From Pseudomonadota bacterium (lineage in GTDB: Bacteria > Desulfobacterota > Syntrophia > Syntrophales > UBA8958): 64,000 nucleotides of DNA. The position numbers were made by a program, and so were the translations under genes. The notes beneath the pieces are model-generated. The model did not search any database. It was not told the DNA's origin and saw nothing but the letters and a program-made list of their open reading frames with translations. Below are positions 27,687 to 36,892 of this stretch, one piece after another. Position 1 is the first letter of the stretch. The number at the start of each line of letters is the position of its first letter. The stretch spans positions 1-64,000 of the forward strand of contig JASGUC010000012.1 of NCBI GenBank assembly GCA_030057915.1, read 5' to 3'.

Positions 27687-28547
27687 ATGGCAGTTAAGAC
27701 CTTTGGCGTCATTGGCGCCGGACAGATGGGAAACGGCATCGCCCAGGTGGCGGCCTATCCCGGCGGATTGAACGTCATCATGAACGACATCGCCGATCAG
27801 TTCGTGGACCGGGGCTTCGATACCATCTCGAAAAACCTCGACCGGCTGGTGGCCAAGGAGAAGCTCACGACGGATCAGAAGGCGGAGATCCTGAGCCGGA
27901 TCAAAAAGAGCACCAATCTCGAGGACATGAAGGATGCGGATTTCGTGGTGGAGGCGGCGGTGGAGAGGGAAGACCTGAAACTCGGCATCTTCAGGAAGCT
28001 TGACGAGGTCTGCAAGCCCGACGTGGTTCTCGCCACGAACACCTCGTCCATTCCCATTACCCGCATTGCCGGGGCGACCAAAAGGGCGGACAAGGTCATC
28101 GGCATGCACTTCATGAATCCCGTTCCGGTGATGCGGCTTGTGGAGATCATCCGCGGCCTGGCCACCTCCCAGGCGACCTACGACCTGACGGAGAGCCTCA
28201 GCAAACAGTTCGGTAAGGTCCCGGTGGAATGCAACGACTTCCCCGGCTTCATCTCCAACCGCATCCTCATGCCCATGATCAACGAGGCCTTCTGCGCCCT
28301 CATGGAGGGAGTGGGAACTCCCAAGGCCATTGACGACATCATGATGCTCGGCATGAATCATCCCATGGGCCCCCTGGCGCTGGCCGATCTCATCGGCCTG
28401 GATACCTGCTGGGCGATCATGGACGTCCTCTACAAGGGCTTCGGCGATTCCAAATACCGTCCCTCGCCCCTGTTGAAGAAGTATGTGGATGCCGGCTGGG
28501 TGGGTCGCAAGGTTGGGCGTGGCGTTTACGATTACAGCAAAAAGTAG
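27687..28547 (+). CDS. hbd: 3-hydroxybutyryl-CoA dehydrogenase
   Basis: A 286-residue NAD(P)-dependent 3-hydroxyacyl-CoA dehydrogenase of the short bacterial type, interconverting acetoacetyl-CoA and 3-hydroxybutyryl-CoA. The Rossmann motif is [16 protein letters not shown] at the N-terminus. The catalytic His/Glu region is [17 protein letters not shown], followed by [19 protein letters not shown] and the C-terminal helical domain ([17 protein letters not shown]). ATG 27687 follows AAGGAGG. Its place between thiolase and crotonase fits a butyrate/fatty-acid beta-oxidation operon. Confidence 0.95.
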   Translation: MAVKTFGVIGAGQMGNGIAQVAAYPGGLNVIMNDIADQFVDRGFDTISKNLDRLVAKEKLTTDQKAEILSRIKKSTNLEDMKDADFVVEAAVEREDLKLGIFRKLDEVCKPDVVLATNTSSIPITRIAGATKRADKVIGMHFMNPVPVMRLVEIIRGLATSQATYDLTESLSKQFGKVPVECNDFPGFISNRILMPMINEAFCALMEGVGTPKAIDDIMMLGMNHPMGPLALADLIGLDTCWAIMDVLYKGFGDSKYRPSPLLKKYVDAGWVGRKVGRGVYDYSKK

Positions 28548-28596
28548 AGGAATCGGCATCCATCGTGGGTGCCCAAGTGCATAAGGGGGTATGTTT

Positions 28597-29379
28597 ATGG
28601 AATATCAGAATCTGATCTTTGCGGTGGAAGCGGGGGTGGCGACCATTACCTTCAATCGTCCCAAGGCCCTCAACGCCATGAACTCCGTGACGATGAAGGA
28701 ACTCTACGATGCGGCGATGCGCTGCCAGACGGATCCGGACATCAAGGCGATCATCCTCACGGGCGCCGGGGACAAGGCCTTCGTGGCCGGGGCGGACATA
28801 TCCGAAATGCAGAACATGCGCCCCCAGGAGGCCATGGAATTCATGGAACTGGGTCACGCCGCCCTGCGCCTCATCGAAACCATGTCCAAGCCGTCCATCG
28901 CGGCGGTCAACGGCTTTGCCCTGGGAGGCGGGACGGAAATCTCCATGGCCTGCGATATGCGCTTCGCCTCCGACAAGGCCCGCTTCGGACAGCCGGAAAT
29001 CCTCATCGGCCTGATCCCCGGTTGGGGAGGAACCCAGCGGCTGGCGCGCCTCATCGGCGTTGGCCGGGCAAAGGAAATCATCATGGGGGGCGGTCAGTTG
29101 GATGCCCAGCGGGCCTACGAGATCGGTCTGGTAAACCGGGTCATCCCCGCTGACCAGCTCATGGACGAAACGAGGAAGTTTGCCGCCAAACTCGCCGGCC
29201 TGCCGGGATTCGCCCTGAAGATGGCGAAGCACGCCATCGTTTATGGTTACGATCTGGCCCTGGACAATGCGAACAAGCTGGAAGTGGAATGTTGCTCCCA
29301 GTGCTTCAGCACCGATGACCAGAAGGAGGGGATGAAGGCGTTCCTTGAGAAGCGAAAGCCGAATTTCAAGGGTTGTTGA
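28597..29379 (+). CDS. Enoyl-CoA hydratase (crotonase)
   Basis: A 260-residue crotonase-fold hydratase, adding water to trans-2-enoyl-CoA. The oxyanion-hole segments are FVAGADISEM and NGFALGGGTEISMACDMRFAS. The two catalytic glutamates lie in GGGTE and GQPEILIGLIPGWGGTQRL. ATG 28597 is preferred over ATG 28591 because the GGGGGT ribosome site is 7 bp before the former and only 1 bp before the latter. It is the fourth gene of the operon. Confidence 0.94.
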   Translation: MEYQNLIFAVEAGVATITFNRPKALNAMNSVTMKELYDAAMRCQTDPDIKAIILTGAGDKAFVAGADISEMQNMRPQEAMEFMELGHAALRLIETMSKPSIAAVNGFALGGGTEISMACDMRFASDKARFGQPEILIGLIPGWGGTQRLARLIGVGRAKEIIMGGGQLDAQRAYEIGLVNRVIPADQLMDETRKFAAKLAGLPGFALKMAKHAIVYGYDLALDNANKLEVECCSQCFSTDDQKEGMKAFLEKRKPNFKGC

Positions 29380-29502
29380 CAAGAAAGGAGGCAAACGGAG
29401 CAGGGTGGGGCGTCGCCCCTCTCTCCGGAGCCGGGGGGACGACCGCTCATGTGTATCGGCACTTTAACCTTTCATCATTCTATAATTAAGGGGGGTAACA
29501 GC

Positions 29503-30651
29503 ATGAATTTCGGACTGACGGAAGAACAACAGATGGTAAAGGATCAGGTAACCAAGTTTGCCGAAACCGAGATTAAACCCATTGCCGCGGAACTGGACAA
29601 AACCCATCGCCATCCCGAGGAAATCTGCCGAAAGTTGGGCGAGATGGGCATCATGGGCGTCGCCGTGCCCACGGAATACGGCGGAGCGGGCATGGACACG
29701 GTCACCTATGTGCTCTGTATGATCGCCATTTCCAAGGCCTGCGCCAGCACGGGCGTCATCGTGTCGGTCAACAACTCCCTCTACGGCTTCCCGGTGAAGA
29801 CCTACGGGACGGAGGAACAGAAGCAGAAATTCCTCCCCCCCGTGGCGGGAGGCAAGGTCGAGGGCTGCTACGCCCTCACGGAGGCCGGCGCCGGCTCCGA
29901 CGCCGCGGCCCTGGCCTGCCGGGCGGAACTCAAAGGCGACAAGTTCGTTGTCAACGGGACCAAACGCTTCATCACCAACGGCAACGTGGCTCAATACTGC
30001 GTCCTGGCGGCGACGGAAGATCCGGCCAAGGGCTACAAGGGCGTCCTGAACCTCGTCGTCGATCTCAAGAACACCAAGGGCTTTTCCATCGGCAAGATCG
30101 AGGAGAAGATGGGCATTCTCGCCTCCGGGACGGCGGAGTTGGTTTTCGAGGATGCGGAAGTGCCGGCGGAGAACCTCCTGGGGAAACCCGGTCAGGGCTT
30201 CCGGCAGATGCTCTCCGGTCTGGATGCCGGCCGCATCGGCATCGGCTCCCAGGCCTGCGGCATCGGCAAGGCCGCCCTGGAGGACGCCCTGAACTACGCC
30301 AAGGAAAGGGTGCAGTTCGGCAAGCCCATCGCCTCCTTCCAGGCCATTCAGTTCAAACTCGCCGACATGGCGACGGAACTGGAAGCGGCGGAACTGCTCC
30401 TCCTCCGGGCCGCTTGGATGGAAGACCATCACATGGATTACGAGAAGGAGTCGGCCATGGCCAAGATGTATGCCTCCGATGTGGCCATGAAGGCCGCCAT
30501 CGAAGGCGTTCAGATCTTCGGCGGCTATGGCTACTGCAAGGAATACCCAGCGGAACGTCATATGCGCGACGCCAAGATCTGCCAGATTTATGAAGGCACC
30601 AACGAGATCCAGAGGGTCGTCATCGCCCGGAAGCTCCTGAGCCTCCGCTAA
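29503..30651 (+). CDS. Short-chain acyl-CoA dehydrogenase (butyryl-CoA dehydrogenase-like)
   Basis: A 382-residue flavoprotein oxidising acyl-CoA to enoyl-CoA and passing electrons to ETF. The FAD-binding segments are YALTEAGAGSDAAAL and FITNGNVAQYCVLAA. The catalytic Glu sits in the usual short-chain position, in CQIYEGTNEIQRVVIARKLL. ATG 29503 follows GGGGGT. A perfect TATAAT at 29481-29486, with no good -35, might give some independent transcription. No etfAB genes are in the window. It is the last gene before a terminator. Confidence 0.94.
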   Translation: MNFGLTEEQQMVKDQVTKFAETEIKPIAAELDKTHRHPEEICRKLGEMGIMGVAVPTEYGGAGMDTVTYVLCMIAISKACASTGVIVSVNNSLYGFPVKTYGTEEQKQKFLPPVAGGKVEGCYALTEAGAGSDAAALACRAELKGDKFVVNGTKRFITNGNVAQYCVLAATEDPAKGYKGVLNLVVDLKNTKGFSIGKIEEKMGILASGTAELVFEDAEVPAENLLGKPGQGFRQMLSGLDAGRIGIGSQACGIGKAALEDALNYAKERVQFGKPIASFQAIQFKLADMATELEAAELLLLRAAWMEDHHMDYEKESAMAKMYASDVAMKAAIEGVQIFGGYGYCKEYPAERHMRDAKICQIYEGTNEIQRVVIARKLLSLR

Positions 30652-30675
30652 ACGCGACCTTAAACCATAGACTCA

Positions 30676-30707
30676 GGGGGCGGGGGAAAGCATCACCCGC
30701 CCCCTTT
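30676..30707 (+). terminator. Rho-independent terminator of the beta-oxidation operon
   Basis: GGGGGCGGG (30676-30684) and CCCGCCCCC (30696-30704) form a 9-bp stem with an 11-base loop. TTTCCTTTC follows, a T-rich but interrupted tail. It begins 24 bp after the acyl-CoA dehydrogenase stop codon. Confidence 0.75.
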
Positions 30708-30737
30708 CCTTTCCCCCTTTCTCAAGGAGTTTTATCC

Positions 30738-31943
30738 ATGCATCCGGAATTGATCGACACCCTGGTGATACCCAACACGACAAAGATCATCTTTCTCATC
30801 ATGGACGGTCTCGGCGGTCTGCCCGGACCGGGAGGGCAGACGGAGCTGGAAGCGGCTCAGACGCCCAACCTGGATGCCCTGGCGAAGGGGGGCGTCTGCG
30901 GGCTTCTCGATCCCGTCGGTTACGGGATAACCCCGGGAAGCGGCCCGGCGCACTTTGCCCTGTTTGGCTATGACCCCGTGAAAAACAACATCGGCCGGGG
31001 GATCCTCGAAGGGGCCGGCATCGACTTTCCCATGACCGAGCGGGACCTCCTGATCCGAGTCAATTTCGCCACCGTGGACAAAAACGGCCTGGTTATCGAC
31101 CGGCGCGCCGGCCGCATCGACAATGAAACGAACCGTCGCATCTGTCGGAAGCTCCAGGAAAACATCCGGGCGCCGGAAGCCGTGGAGGTCATGTTTCAAC
31201 CGGTGAAGGAGCACCGGGCGGTCTTGGCGATCCGGGGGGATGGCCTGGCCGAGGAGATTCAGGAAACCGACCCCCAGCAGCTTGGCAAGCCGCCCCTGCC
31301 CCCCCGCGCCCTAGTCCCGGCGGCGGCGGCTACGGAGCGGATACTCGCCGCGGTCGTTGAACAGGCCGGGGAGATCCTCGCCGACGAGCCGCGGGCCAAT
31401 ATGCTCCTCCTTAGGGGATATGCAAAATACCGCCGTTATCGATCCCTGTACGAACGCTATCTACTCGAAGCCCTGGCCATCGCCGGCTACCCCATGTATC
31501 GGGGCATCGCAAGGCTCTTGGGGATGGCCATCGGGGCGCCCACGGAAACCGTGGAGGAGGAAATCGCCCTCTTGAGGCGGGAATACGGCAAGTACGATTT
31601 CTTCTTCCTCCATGTAAAGGCCACGGATTCCCGGGGCGAGGACGGGAACTTCGACGGCAAGGTCAAGGTCATCGAACAGGTGGATTCCTTATTGCCGGAT
31701 ATTGTCGCCCTGGGTCCCGAGGTCCTCGTCGTCACCGGCGATCATTCCACGCCGGCGACCCTGGCCGGTCATTCCTGGCACCCGTCGCCGGTCATCCTCG
31801 CCGCGCCTACGTGCCGCCCGGACCGGGTCGCCCATTTCTCCGAGCGGGATTGCATCCACGGCGGCCTGGGGCGGATGCCCATGATGTATCTCATGGGTCA
31901 GGCCCTGGCCCATGCCCGCCGGCTGGAGAAGTTCGGCGCCTGA
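30738..31943 (+). CDS. apgM: Cofactor-independent phosphoglycerate mutase, archaeal type
   Basis: A 401-residue alkaline-phosphatase-fold mutase interconverting 3- and 2-phosphoglycerate without 2,3-bisphosphoglycerate. Metal-site motifs are IFLIMDGLGGLPGPGG at the start (the Asp is a metal ligand), GSGPAHFALFGYDP (nucleophile segment), HVKATDSRGEDGNFDGKVKVIEQVD and TGDHSTPATLAGHSWHPSPVI near the end. ATG 30738 follows AAGGAG. It stands just after the operon terminator and before the nrd genes, as a single gene in glycolysis/gluconeogenesis. Confidence 0.92.
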   Translation: MHPELIDTLVIPNTTKIIFLIMDGLGGLPGPGGQTELEAAQTPNLDALAKGGVCGLLDPVGYGITPGSGPAHFALFGYDPVKNNIGRGILEGAGIDFPMTERDLLIRVNFATVDKNGLVIDRRAGRIDNETNRRICRKLQENIRAPEAVEVMFQPVKEHRAVLAIRGDGLAEEIQETDPQQLGKPPLPPRALVPAAAATERILAAVVEQAGEILADEPRANMLLLRGYAKYRRYRSLYERYLLEALAIAGYPMYRGIARLLGMAIGAPTETVEEEIALLRREYGKYDFFFLHVKATDSRGEDGNFDGKVKVIEQVDSLLPDIVALGPEVLVVTGDHSTPATLAGHSWHPSPVILAAPTCRPDRVAHFSERDCIHGGLGRMPMMYLMGQALAHARRLEKFGA

Positions 31944-32033
31944 GCGGCCCTCCGGCGCCGGAAAGCCGCCTCCGCGTGGTCGGCGGCGTCCTGGCGGAGC
32001 ATCCCGTCCCGGCCTGGTGGCGGGCAACGCCCT

Positions 32034-32154
32034 GAGGGCTTTGAATAACCGCCATTTTCGTCATTTCGACCGAAGGGAGAAATCTTTAACAAACTGCCAT
32101 GATTAGGATTTCTCGTCGCTCGCGCTCCTCGAAATGACATTTTTCAAAGCTCTC
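32034..32154. repeat. Inverted-end intergenic repeat with a different core
   Basis: The ends GAGGGCTTTGAATAACC and ATTTTTCAAAGCTCTC match the family-1 ends. The 121-bp core is different: CGTCATTTCGACCGAAGG and, inverted, GCGCTCCTCGAAATGAC. So elements with alike ends carry at least two kinds of palindromic core. Confidence 0.6.
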
Positions 32155-32214
32155 GCCCCCGTTCCCTGGCCGTTGCCGGTTTTCCTGTCTTGTCTTGGCG
32201 TCTGCCGATTTTCC

Positions 32215-32243
32215 TTGCCTAAAACAACATGTAGTGTTAGATG
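32215..32243 (+). promoter_or_regulatory. Putative nrdD promoter overlapping an NrdR box
   Basis: TTGCCT (32215-32220), a 17-bp spacer and TAGATG (32238-32243) form a weak sigma-70-like promoter. The spacer coincides with the first NrdR box, which is what repression by NrdR would need. The -10 match is poor. Confidence 0.35.
32222..32237 (+). promoter_or_regulatory. NrdR box 1
   Basis: AAACAACATGTAGTGT matches the NrdR consensus acaCwAtATaTwGtgt at 13 of 16 positions. It starts 31 bp before the second box, i.e. three helical turns, the spacing known for NrdR box pairs. NrdR represses ribonucleotide reductase genes when dATP is plentiful. The nrdR gene itself is not in this window. Confidence 0.8.
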
Positions 32244-32252
32244 TCCGTACCG

Positions 32253-32268
32253 ACGCCATATATAGTGT
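32253..32268 (+). promoter_or_regulatory. NrdR box 2
   Basis: ACGCCATATATAGTGT matches the NrdR consensus at 14 of 16 positions. It lies about 66 bp before the nrdD ATG. Confidence 0.85.
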
Positions 32269-32333
32269 GAACTTTAATCGCATCGAGAACTAACCGCCTT
32301 TTACCGGTGATAGCTCACCGCCCGGAGGTAAGT

Positions 32334-34430
32334 ATGCACGCCAAGATCCGCAAACGCGACGGCCGTCTGGTCAAATTCAGGGCCGAGAAGATCACCAATG
32401 CCATCGCCAAGGCCGGGGCGGCCACGGGAGAATTCGACGAAAAGATTGCCCGCAAGATGACCATCAAGGTCTTGAACCTGGCCGAGAGACTTTTCGACGG
32501 CAGGATCATGACGGTGGAGGAGGTTCAGGATATCGTCGAGGAGGCCCTTCTGGATTCGCCCTACCGGCGGACCGCCAAGGCTTATATCATCTACCGGGAT
32601 CAGCATGCCCGCCTCAGGGAGATCGCGAACAAAATGGAGATCGACCTCGTAGATCAATACCTCCGGAAGATCGACTGGAAGGTGCATGAAAACAGCAACA
32701 TGGATTATTCACTCCAGGGGTTGAACAACTATATATCCTCCGAGGTCAGCAAGGTTTACTGGCTCAACGAGATCTATTCCCCGGAGATCCGGAAGGCCCA
32801 CGGGGAGGGGGATTTCCATATCCATGACCTGAGCCTCCTGTCCGTTTACTGCGTGGGCTGGGACCTTTACGATTTGCTGATGGAAGGATTCAGAGGCGTC
32901 TCCGGCAAGGTGGAGAGCAAACCCGCACGACATCTCCGCAGCGTCCTGGGGCAGGTGGTCAATTTCTTCTATACCCTCCAGGGAGAGGCGGCGGGGGCCC
33001 AGGCCTTTTCCAGTTTCGACACCCTCCTGGCGCCCTTTATCCGTTCCGATGGCCTCGATTATCAGGAGGTCAAGCAGGCCCTCCAGGAATTCATCTTCAA
33101 TATCAACGTTCCCACCCGGGTGGGCTTTCAGACCCCCTTCACCAATGTCACCCTGGACGTCGTCGTCCCCCGGCACTTCGCGGATCAACCCGTAATCATC
33201 GGCGGCGATCCGCAACGGGAAACCTACGGCGAATACCAGGAGGAGATGGATATTTTCAACAGGGCGTTTCTCGAGGTCATGGCCGCGGGCGATGCCAAGG
33301 GTCGGGTCTTTACCTTTCCTATCCCGACCTACAATATCACTCGGGACTTCGATTGGGAGGCCCCCAACCTCGACGGCCTCTGGGAGATGACGGCCAAATA
33401 TGGGACGCCCTATTTCTCAAATTTCGTCAACTCCGACATGAGTCCCGAGGACGCCCGCAGTATGTGCTGTCGATTGCGCATAGACAACCGGGACCTGGAA
33501 AAACGGGGAGGCGGGCTGTTCGGTTCCCATCCCCTGACCGGTTCCATCGGCGTCGTCACCATCAACATGCCGCGGATCGGTCACCTTGCCGCTTCGGAAA
33601 GCGAATTCTTCCAGCGCCTGGAGAGGTTGATGATCATTGCCCGGGAAAGCCTGGAGACGAAGCGCAAGGTCCTGGAAAAATTCACCGACGGGAATCTCTA
33701 TCCCTACACCAGGCATTATCTGCGGAAGATGAAGGGGCGTTTCGGGGAATACTGGAAGAATCATTTTTCCACCATCGGGCTGGTGGGGATGAACGAGGCC
33801 TGTCTGAATCTCCTGGGTCGGGGCATCGGGACGCCGGAGGGACAGGATTTTACGAAGCGGACGCTGGATTTCATGAGGGAGAGGCTCATTGCCTTTCAGA
33901 AGGCCACGAAGAACAACTACAACCTGGAAGCGACGCCGGCGGAGGGCGCATCTTACCGCCTGGCCCGGATGGACAAGGAAAGATACCCCGAGACATGGTG
34001 CGCCAACGAAGAGGCCTTCCGAAGCCGGACAGCGGCGCCTTTTTACACCAATTCCACGCAATTGCCGGTCAATTTCACGGACGATATCTTCGCCGCCCTG
34101 GACCTACAGGACGACATCCAGACAAAATATACCGGCGGGACGGTATTTCATGCCTTTGCCGGGGAGCGGATCGACGACCCCGCCGCCGTGCGCGGCCTTG
34201 TCCGCAAGGTCTGCAACCAGTACCGGCTTCCCTACCTGACCTTTACCCCTACCTTCAGCGTCTGCCCTTCCCACGGCTATCTCACGGGGGAACAGGACGT
34301 ATGTCCGGAATGCTGGGAGCCATGCGAGGTTTATTCGCGGGTGGTGGGCTACCTTCGGCCAGTGAAACAGTGGAACCGGGGCAAGCAGGAGGAATTCAGG
34401 CTCCGGAGGACATTCCAGACGACGAGATGA
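32334..34430 (+). CDS. nrdD: Anaerobic (class III) ribonucleoside-triphosphate reductase
   Basis: A 698-residue glycyl-radical enzyme making dNTPs without oxygen. The N-terminal ATP cone (about 1-95: AKIRKRDGRLVKFRAEKITNAI) senses ATP/dATP. The catalytic barrel contains NINMPRIGH and the radical-loop region. Near the C-terminus a zinc site reads CPSHG...CPEC. The radical Gly is residue 672 in RVVGYLRPVKQWNRGKQEE. ATG 32334 follows GGAGGT. nrdG overlaps its stop codon by four bases (ATGA). Two NrdR boxes precede it. It fits a strict anaerobe. Confidence 0.96.
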   Translation: MHAKIRKRDGRLVKFRAEKITNAIAKAGAATGEFDEKIARKMTIKVLNLAERLFDGRIMTVEEVQDIVEEALLDSPYRRTAKAYIIYRDQHARLREIANKMEIDLVDQYLRKIDWKVHENSNMDYSLQGLNNYISSEVSKVYWLNEIYSPEIRKAHGEGDFHIHDLSLLSVYCVGWDLYDLLMEGFRGVSGKVESKPARHLRSVLGQVVNFFYTLQGEAAGAQAFSSFDTLLAPFIRSDGLDYQEVKQALQEFIFNINVPTRVGFQTPFTNVTLDVVVPRHFADQPVIIGGDPQRETYGEYQEEMDIFNRAFLEVMAAGDAKGRVFTFPIPTYNITRDFDWEAPNLDGLWEMTAKYGTPYFSNFVNSDMSPEDARSMCCRLRIDNRDLEKRGGGLFGSHPLTGSIGVVTINMPRIGHLAASESEFFQRLERLMIIARESLETKRKVLEKFTDGNLYPYTRHYLRKMKGRFGEYWKNHFSTIGLVGMNEACLNLLGRGIGTPEGQDFTKRTLDFMRERLIAFQKATKNNYNLEATPAEGASYRLARMDKERYPETWCANEEAFRSRTAAPFYTNSTQLPVNFTDDIFAALDLQDDIQTKYTGGTVFHAFAGERIDDPAAVRGLVRKVCNQYRLPYLTFTPTFSVCPSHGYLTGEQDVCPECWEPCEVYSRVVGYLRPVKQWNRGKQEEFRLRRTFQTTR

Positions 34431-35116
34431 AGATCGGCGGCTGGCGGAGGTTCTCCCTGATCGACTATCCCGGCCGGATCGGCGCCGTGGTCTTCACCCA
34501 GGGTTGCAATTTCCGCTGCCCCTATTGTCACAATCCCGAACTCGTCGATCCCCGCCGCTTCGGAAAGACGATCCCCGCCGAGGATATTCTCGCCTTCCTG
34601 TCCGGACGGCGGGGGAAATTGGATGCCGTTACCGTAACCGGCGGCGAACCGACCCTACAGAGAGGCCTTGCCGATTTCTTGACCCGTGTCAAAGAGATGG
34701 GCTTTCTCGTGAAACTCGACACCAATGGCGCCGCCCCCGCGATACTGGCCCGGCTTCTGGAGAAAGGCTTGGTGGACTACATCGCCATGGATGTAAAAGG
34801 GCCGCTGGATAAGTATGCCGCCATCACCGGCGTCGCGGTGGACGCCGGGGTTATCGTGGCCAGTGTCTCGTTGATTTCCGCCTCCGGCATCGCCCATGAA
34901 TTCCGCACCACCCTGGCGGCCCCCTTCCTCACCCCGGAGGATGTCGTCGTCACGGCCGGGCTGATTCCGTCTCGATCGAGATATGTGTTGCAGAGGTTTG
35001 CGCCGGCCGAACACCTCGCGCCCGGACTGGGAGAGAAGAATCGCTTTACGGACGAGGAAATCGACGTGGTGAAGTCCCGAATCGAAAAACACCTTTCCCG
35101 CGTGGCGATTCGATGA
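34427..35116 (+). CDS. nrdG: Anaerobic ribonucleotide reductase activase (radical SAM)
   Basis: A 229-residue radical-SAM activase that makes the glycyl radical on NrdD. The [4Fe-4S]/SAM motif is CNFRCPYC with Cys 27, 31 and 34. TVTGGEPTLQ is the SAM-binding GGE-like motif. It is of the longer YjjW/PFL-like form that begins IGGWRRFSLIDYPGRIGAVVFTQGC. ATG 34427 overlaps the nrdD stop as ATGA, so the pair is translationally coupled. Confidence 0.93.
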   Translation: MKIGGWRRFSLIDYPGRIGAVVFTQGCNFRCPYCHNPELVDPRRFGKTIPAEDILAFLSGRRGKLDAVTVTGGEPTLQRGLADFLTRVKEMGFLVKLDTNGAAPAILARLLEKGLVDYIAMDVKGPLDKYAAITGVAVDAGVIVASVSLISASGIAHEFRTTLAAPFLTPEDVVVTAGLIPSRSRYVLQRFAPAEHLAPGLGEKNRFTDEEIDVVKSRIEKHLSRVAIR

Positions 35117-35128
35117 TATGGCTGGGGC

Positions 35129-36721
35129 ATGAAAAAGCAAACGACGACCGACTCCCTGAGCGTGGTGGAGCGCCTCTCCAGAATCGGCGTGGCCCTGTCG
35201 GCGCAACAGGACATCAACCGTCTGCTGGAGCTGATCATCGACGAGGCCTGTGGCTTGACCGCCGCCGATGGGGGCACCTTGTACAACCTGTCCCCGGACG
35301 GCGACTTCCTGGAGTTCGCCATTGTCTATAATCGCTCCCTCGGCGTTCGAAAAGGCGGCACCGGGGAGCCGATCGACTGGCCGCCCGTTAGGCTCAAACA
35401 GGGGGCGTCGGGACGGAATATGGCCAATGTTTCCGCCTATGCCGCCTTGACGGGCCAGGTAGTCAACATCCCCGACGTATATAATGCCGCGGGTTTCGAT
35501 TTCCAGGGAACCAGGGATTTCGATGCCCGTAACGGCTATCGCTCCCGGTCGATGCTCGTTGTCCCCATGAGAGATCACGAAGGAGACCTCATCGGCGTCC
35601 TGCAATTGTTGAACGCCACGGACGACGCGACGGGACGGGTGATGCCCTTTTCCCGGGAGAGCCAAATGATCACCGAATCCTTCGCCTCGCAGGCCGCCGT
35701 GGCCATTTCGCAAAAGCGGCTGATCAAGAGCCTCGAGGAACTTCTGGATGCCTTTGTAAAGACCATCGCCCTGGCTATTGACGAAAAATCGCCCTATACC
35801 GGCGGCCATATCAGGCGGGTGGCCGACCTGACCATGTCCATTGCGGAAAGAATCAACGCGGCCCAGTCGGGTCCTTTCGCCGGGGTCCGTTTTTCCGACC
35901 ATGAAATGCAGGAACTCCGCATGGCCGCCTGGCTGCACGACGTGGGGAAGATAACCACTCCCGAACGGATTGTGGACAAGGCAACCAAACTTACCGCCGT
36001 CTGCGACCGCCTGGAACTGATCAGGACCCGGGGAGAGGTGATGATCCGGGACCATGAACTCTCCCGGCGGCGACGGGTAGGGCTGCCGCAAGGGGTCGAG
36101 GAGGAGATAGTCAGGGAAAACGATGATTTCAATCGGCGGATGACATCCGATATGGAGTTCCTGGCCTCTCTGAATACCGGGGCGTTTCCGGTCCGGCCGG
36201 AGGACATCGCCCGACTGGAGGCGATCGCCGTCCGGACATGGCGTCAGGACGGCCGGGAGCAACCCCTCCTCACCGAGGACGAATATAGAAACCTGGCCGT
36301 ATTCCGCGGCACCCTCACGGAGGACGAACGGGAGATCATCAACAATCACGCCCTGGTTACGAAAAGACTCCTCGAAACCCTTCCCTTTCCCAAACGGCTG
36401 AGGAACATCCCCGTTTATGCCGGCAGCCACCACGAAAAGCTTGACGGTTCCGGCTACCCCCAGGGGATGCGGGAGGAGGAGATGCCCCTCCAGGCGCGCA
36501 TCATCGCCTTGGCCGATATCTTCGAGGCCCTCACGGCAAGAGACCGGCCCTACAAGCGGGCCAATACCCTTTCCGAGGCCGTGTCCATCCTCCGGGGCAT
36601 GGCGAGGATGCGCCACATCGATCCAGACCTCTTCGCATTGTTCATGGAGGAGCGGATTTATCTCGATTATGCGGTCAGGGAGATGGCGCCGCATCTGATC
36701 GACATGCCGGCAAGGACATAA
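35129..36721 (+). CDS. GAF domain HD-GYP phosphodiesterase
   Basis: A 530-residue cytoplasmic protein. An N-terminal GAF sensor domain (about 25-190) is followed by an HD-GYP domain, the family that hydrolyses cyclic di-GMP. The HD pair is in WLHDVGKITTPERI near 269, and HHEKLDGSGYPQGM lies near 433. These are usually about 65-70 residues apart, so there is an insertion of roughly 95 residues between them (about 290-385). ATG 35129 lies 12 bp after nrdG, so it may be the last gene of the nrd transcript. A role linked to nucleotide metabolism is not implied. Confidence 0.88.
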   Translation: MKKQTTTDSLSVVERLSRIGVALSAQQDINRLLELIIDEACGLTAADGGTLYNLSPDGDFLEFAIVYNRSLGVRKGGTGEPIDWPPVRLKQGASGRNMANVSAYAALTGQVVNIPDVYNAAGFDFQGTRDFDARNGYRSRSMLVVPMRDHEGDLIGVLQLLNATDDATGRVMPFSRESQMITESFASQAAVAISQKRLIKSLEELLDAFVKTIALAIDEKSPYTGGHIRRVADLTMSIAERINAAQSGPFAGVRFSDHEMQELRMAAWLHDVGKITTPERIVDKATKLTAVCDRLELIRTRGEVMIRDHELSRRRRVGLPQGVEEEIVRENDDFNRRMTSDMEFLASLNTGAFPVRPEDIARLEAIAVRTWRQDGREQPLLTEDEYRNLAVFRGTLTEDEREIINNHALVTKRLLETLPFPKRLRNIPVYAGSHHEKLDGSGYPQGMREEEMPLQARIIALADIFEALTARDRPYKRANTLSEAVSILRGMARMRHIDPDLFALFMEERIYLDYAVREMAPHLIDMPART

Positions 36722-36892
36722 TCGGCGGCAGCCGCCGGCGGATCCTTGCCGTCGCCCGGGCTTGCATCCATCGGCGGACGACGCCGATTCCGGCTGGAGA
36801 TCCTTGAAAAACCTTGGGCCCCGGCCGGCGATCCGTGCGAGTCGTTGTTCTCCTCGGGCGCGGGGGCCGGGGAAGGGAGAATTTCAAGGGCC
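36722..36892. other. Convergent spacer
   Basis: No gene is seen. A decayed inverted-end element may lie at about 36797-36896 (ATCCTTGAAAAACC at the left, GAATTTCAAGGGCCTT at the right), reaching the stop of the CoA-transferase gene. Confidence 0.35.

Larger units (their letters stand above)
31944..32333. other. Intergenic region: repeat element, then nrdD control region
   Basis: No gene is seen in these 390 bp. The left half is a repeat element (32034-32154). The right half carries the paired NrdR boxes and a putative promoter of nrdDG. Confidence 0.6.

Noticed and set aside
29481-29486. TATAAT before the acyl-CoA dehydrogenase
   Set aside because: There is no -35 element at 16-18 bp, so I did not list it as a promoter.
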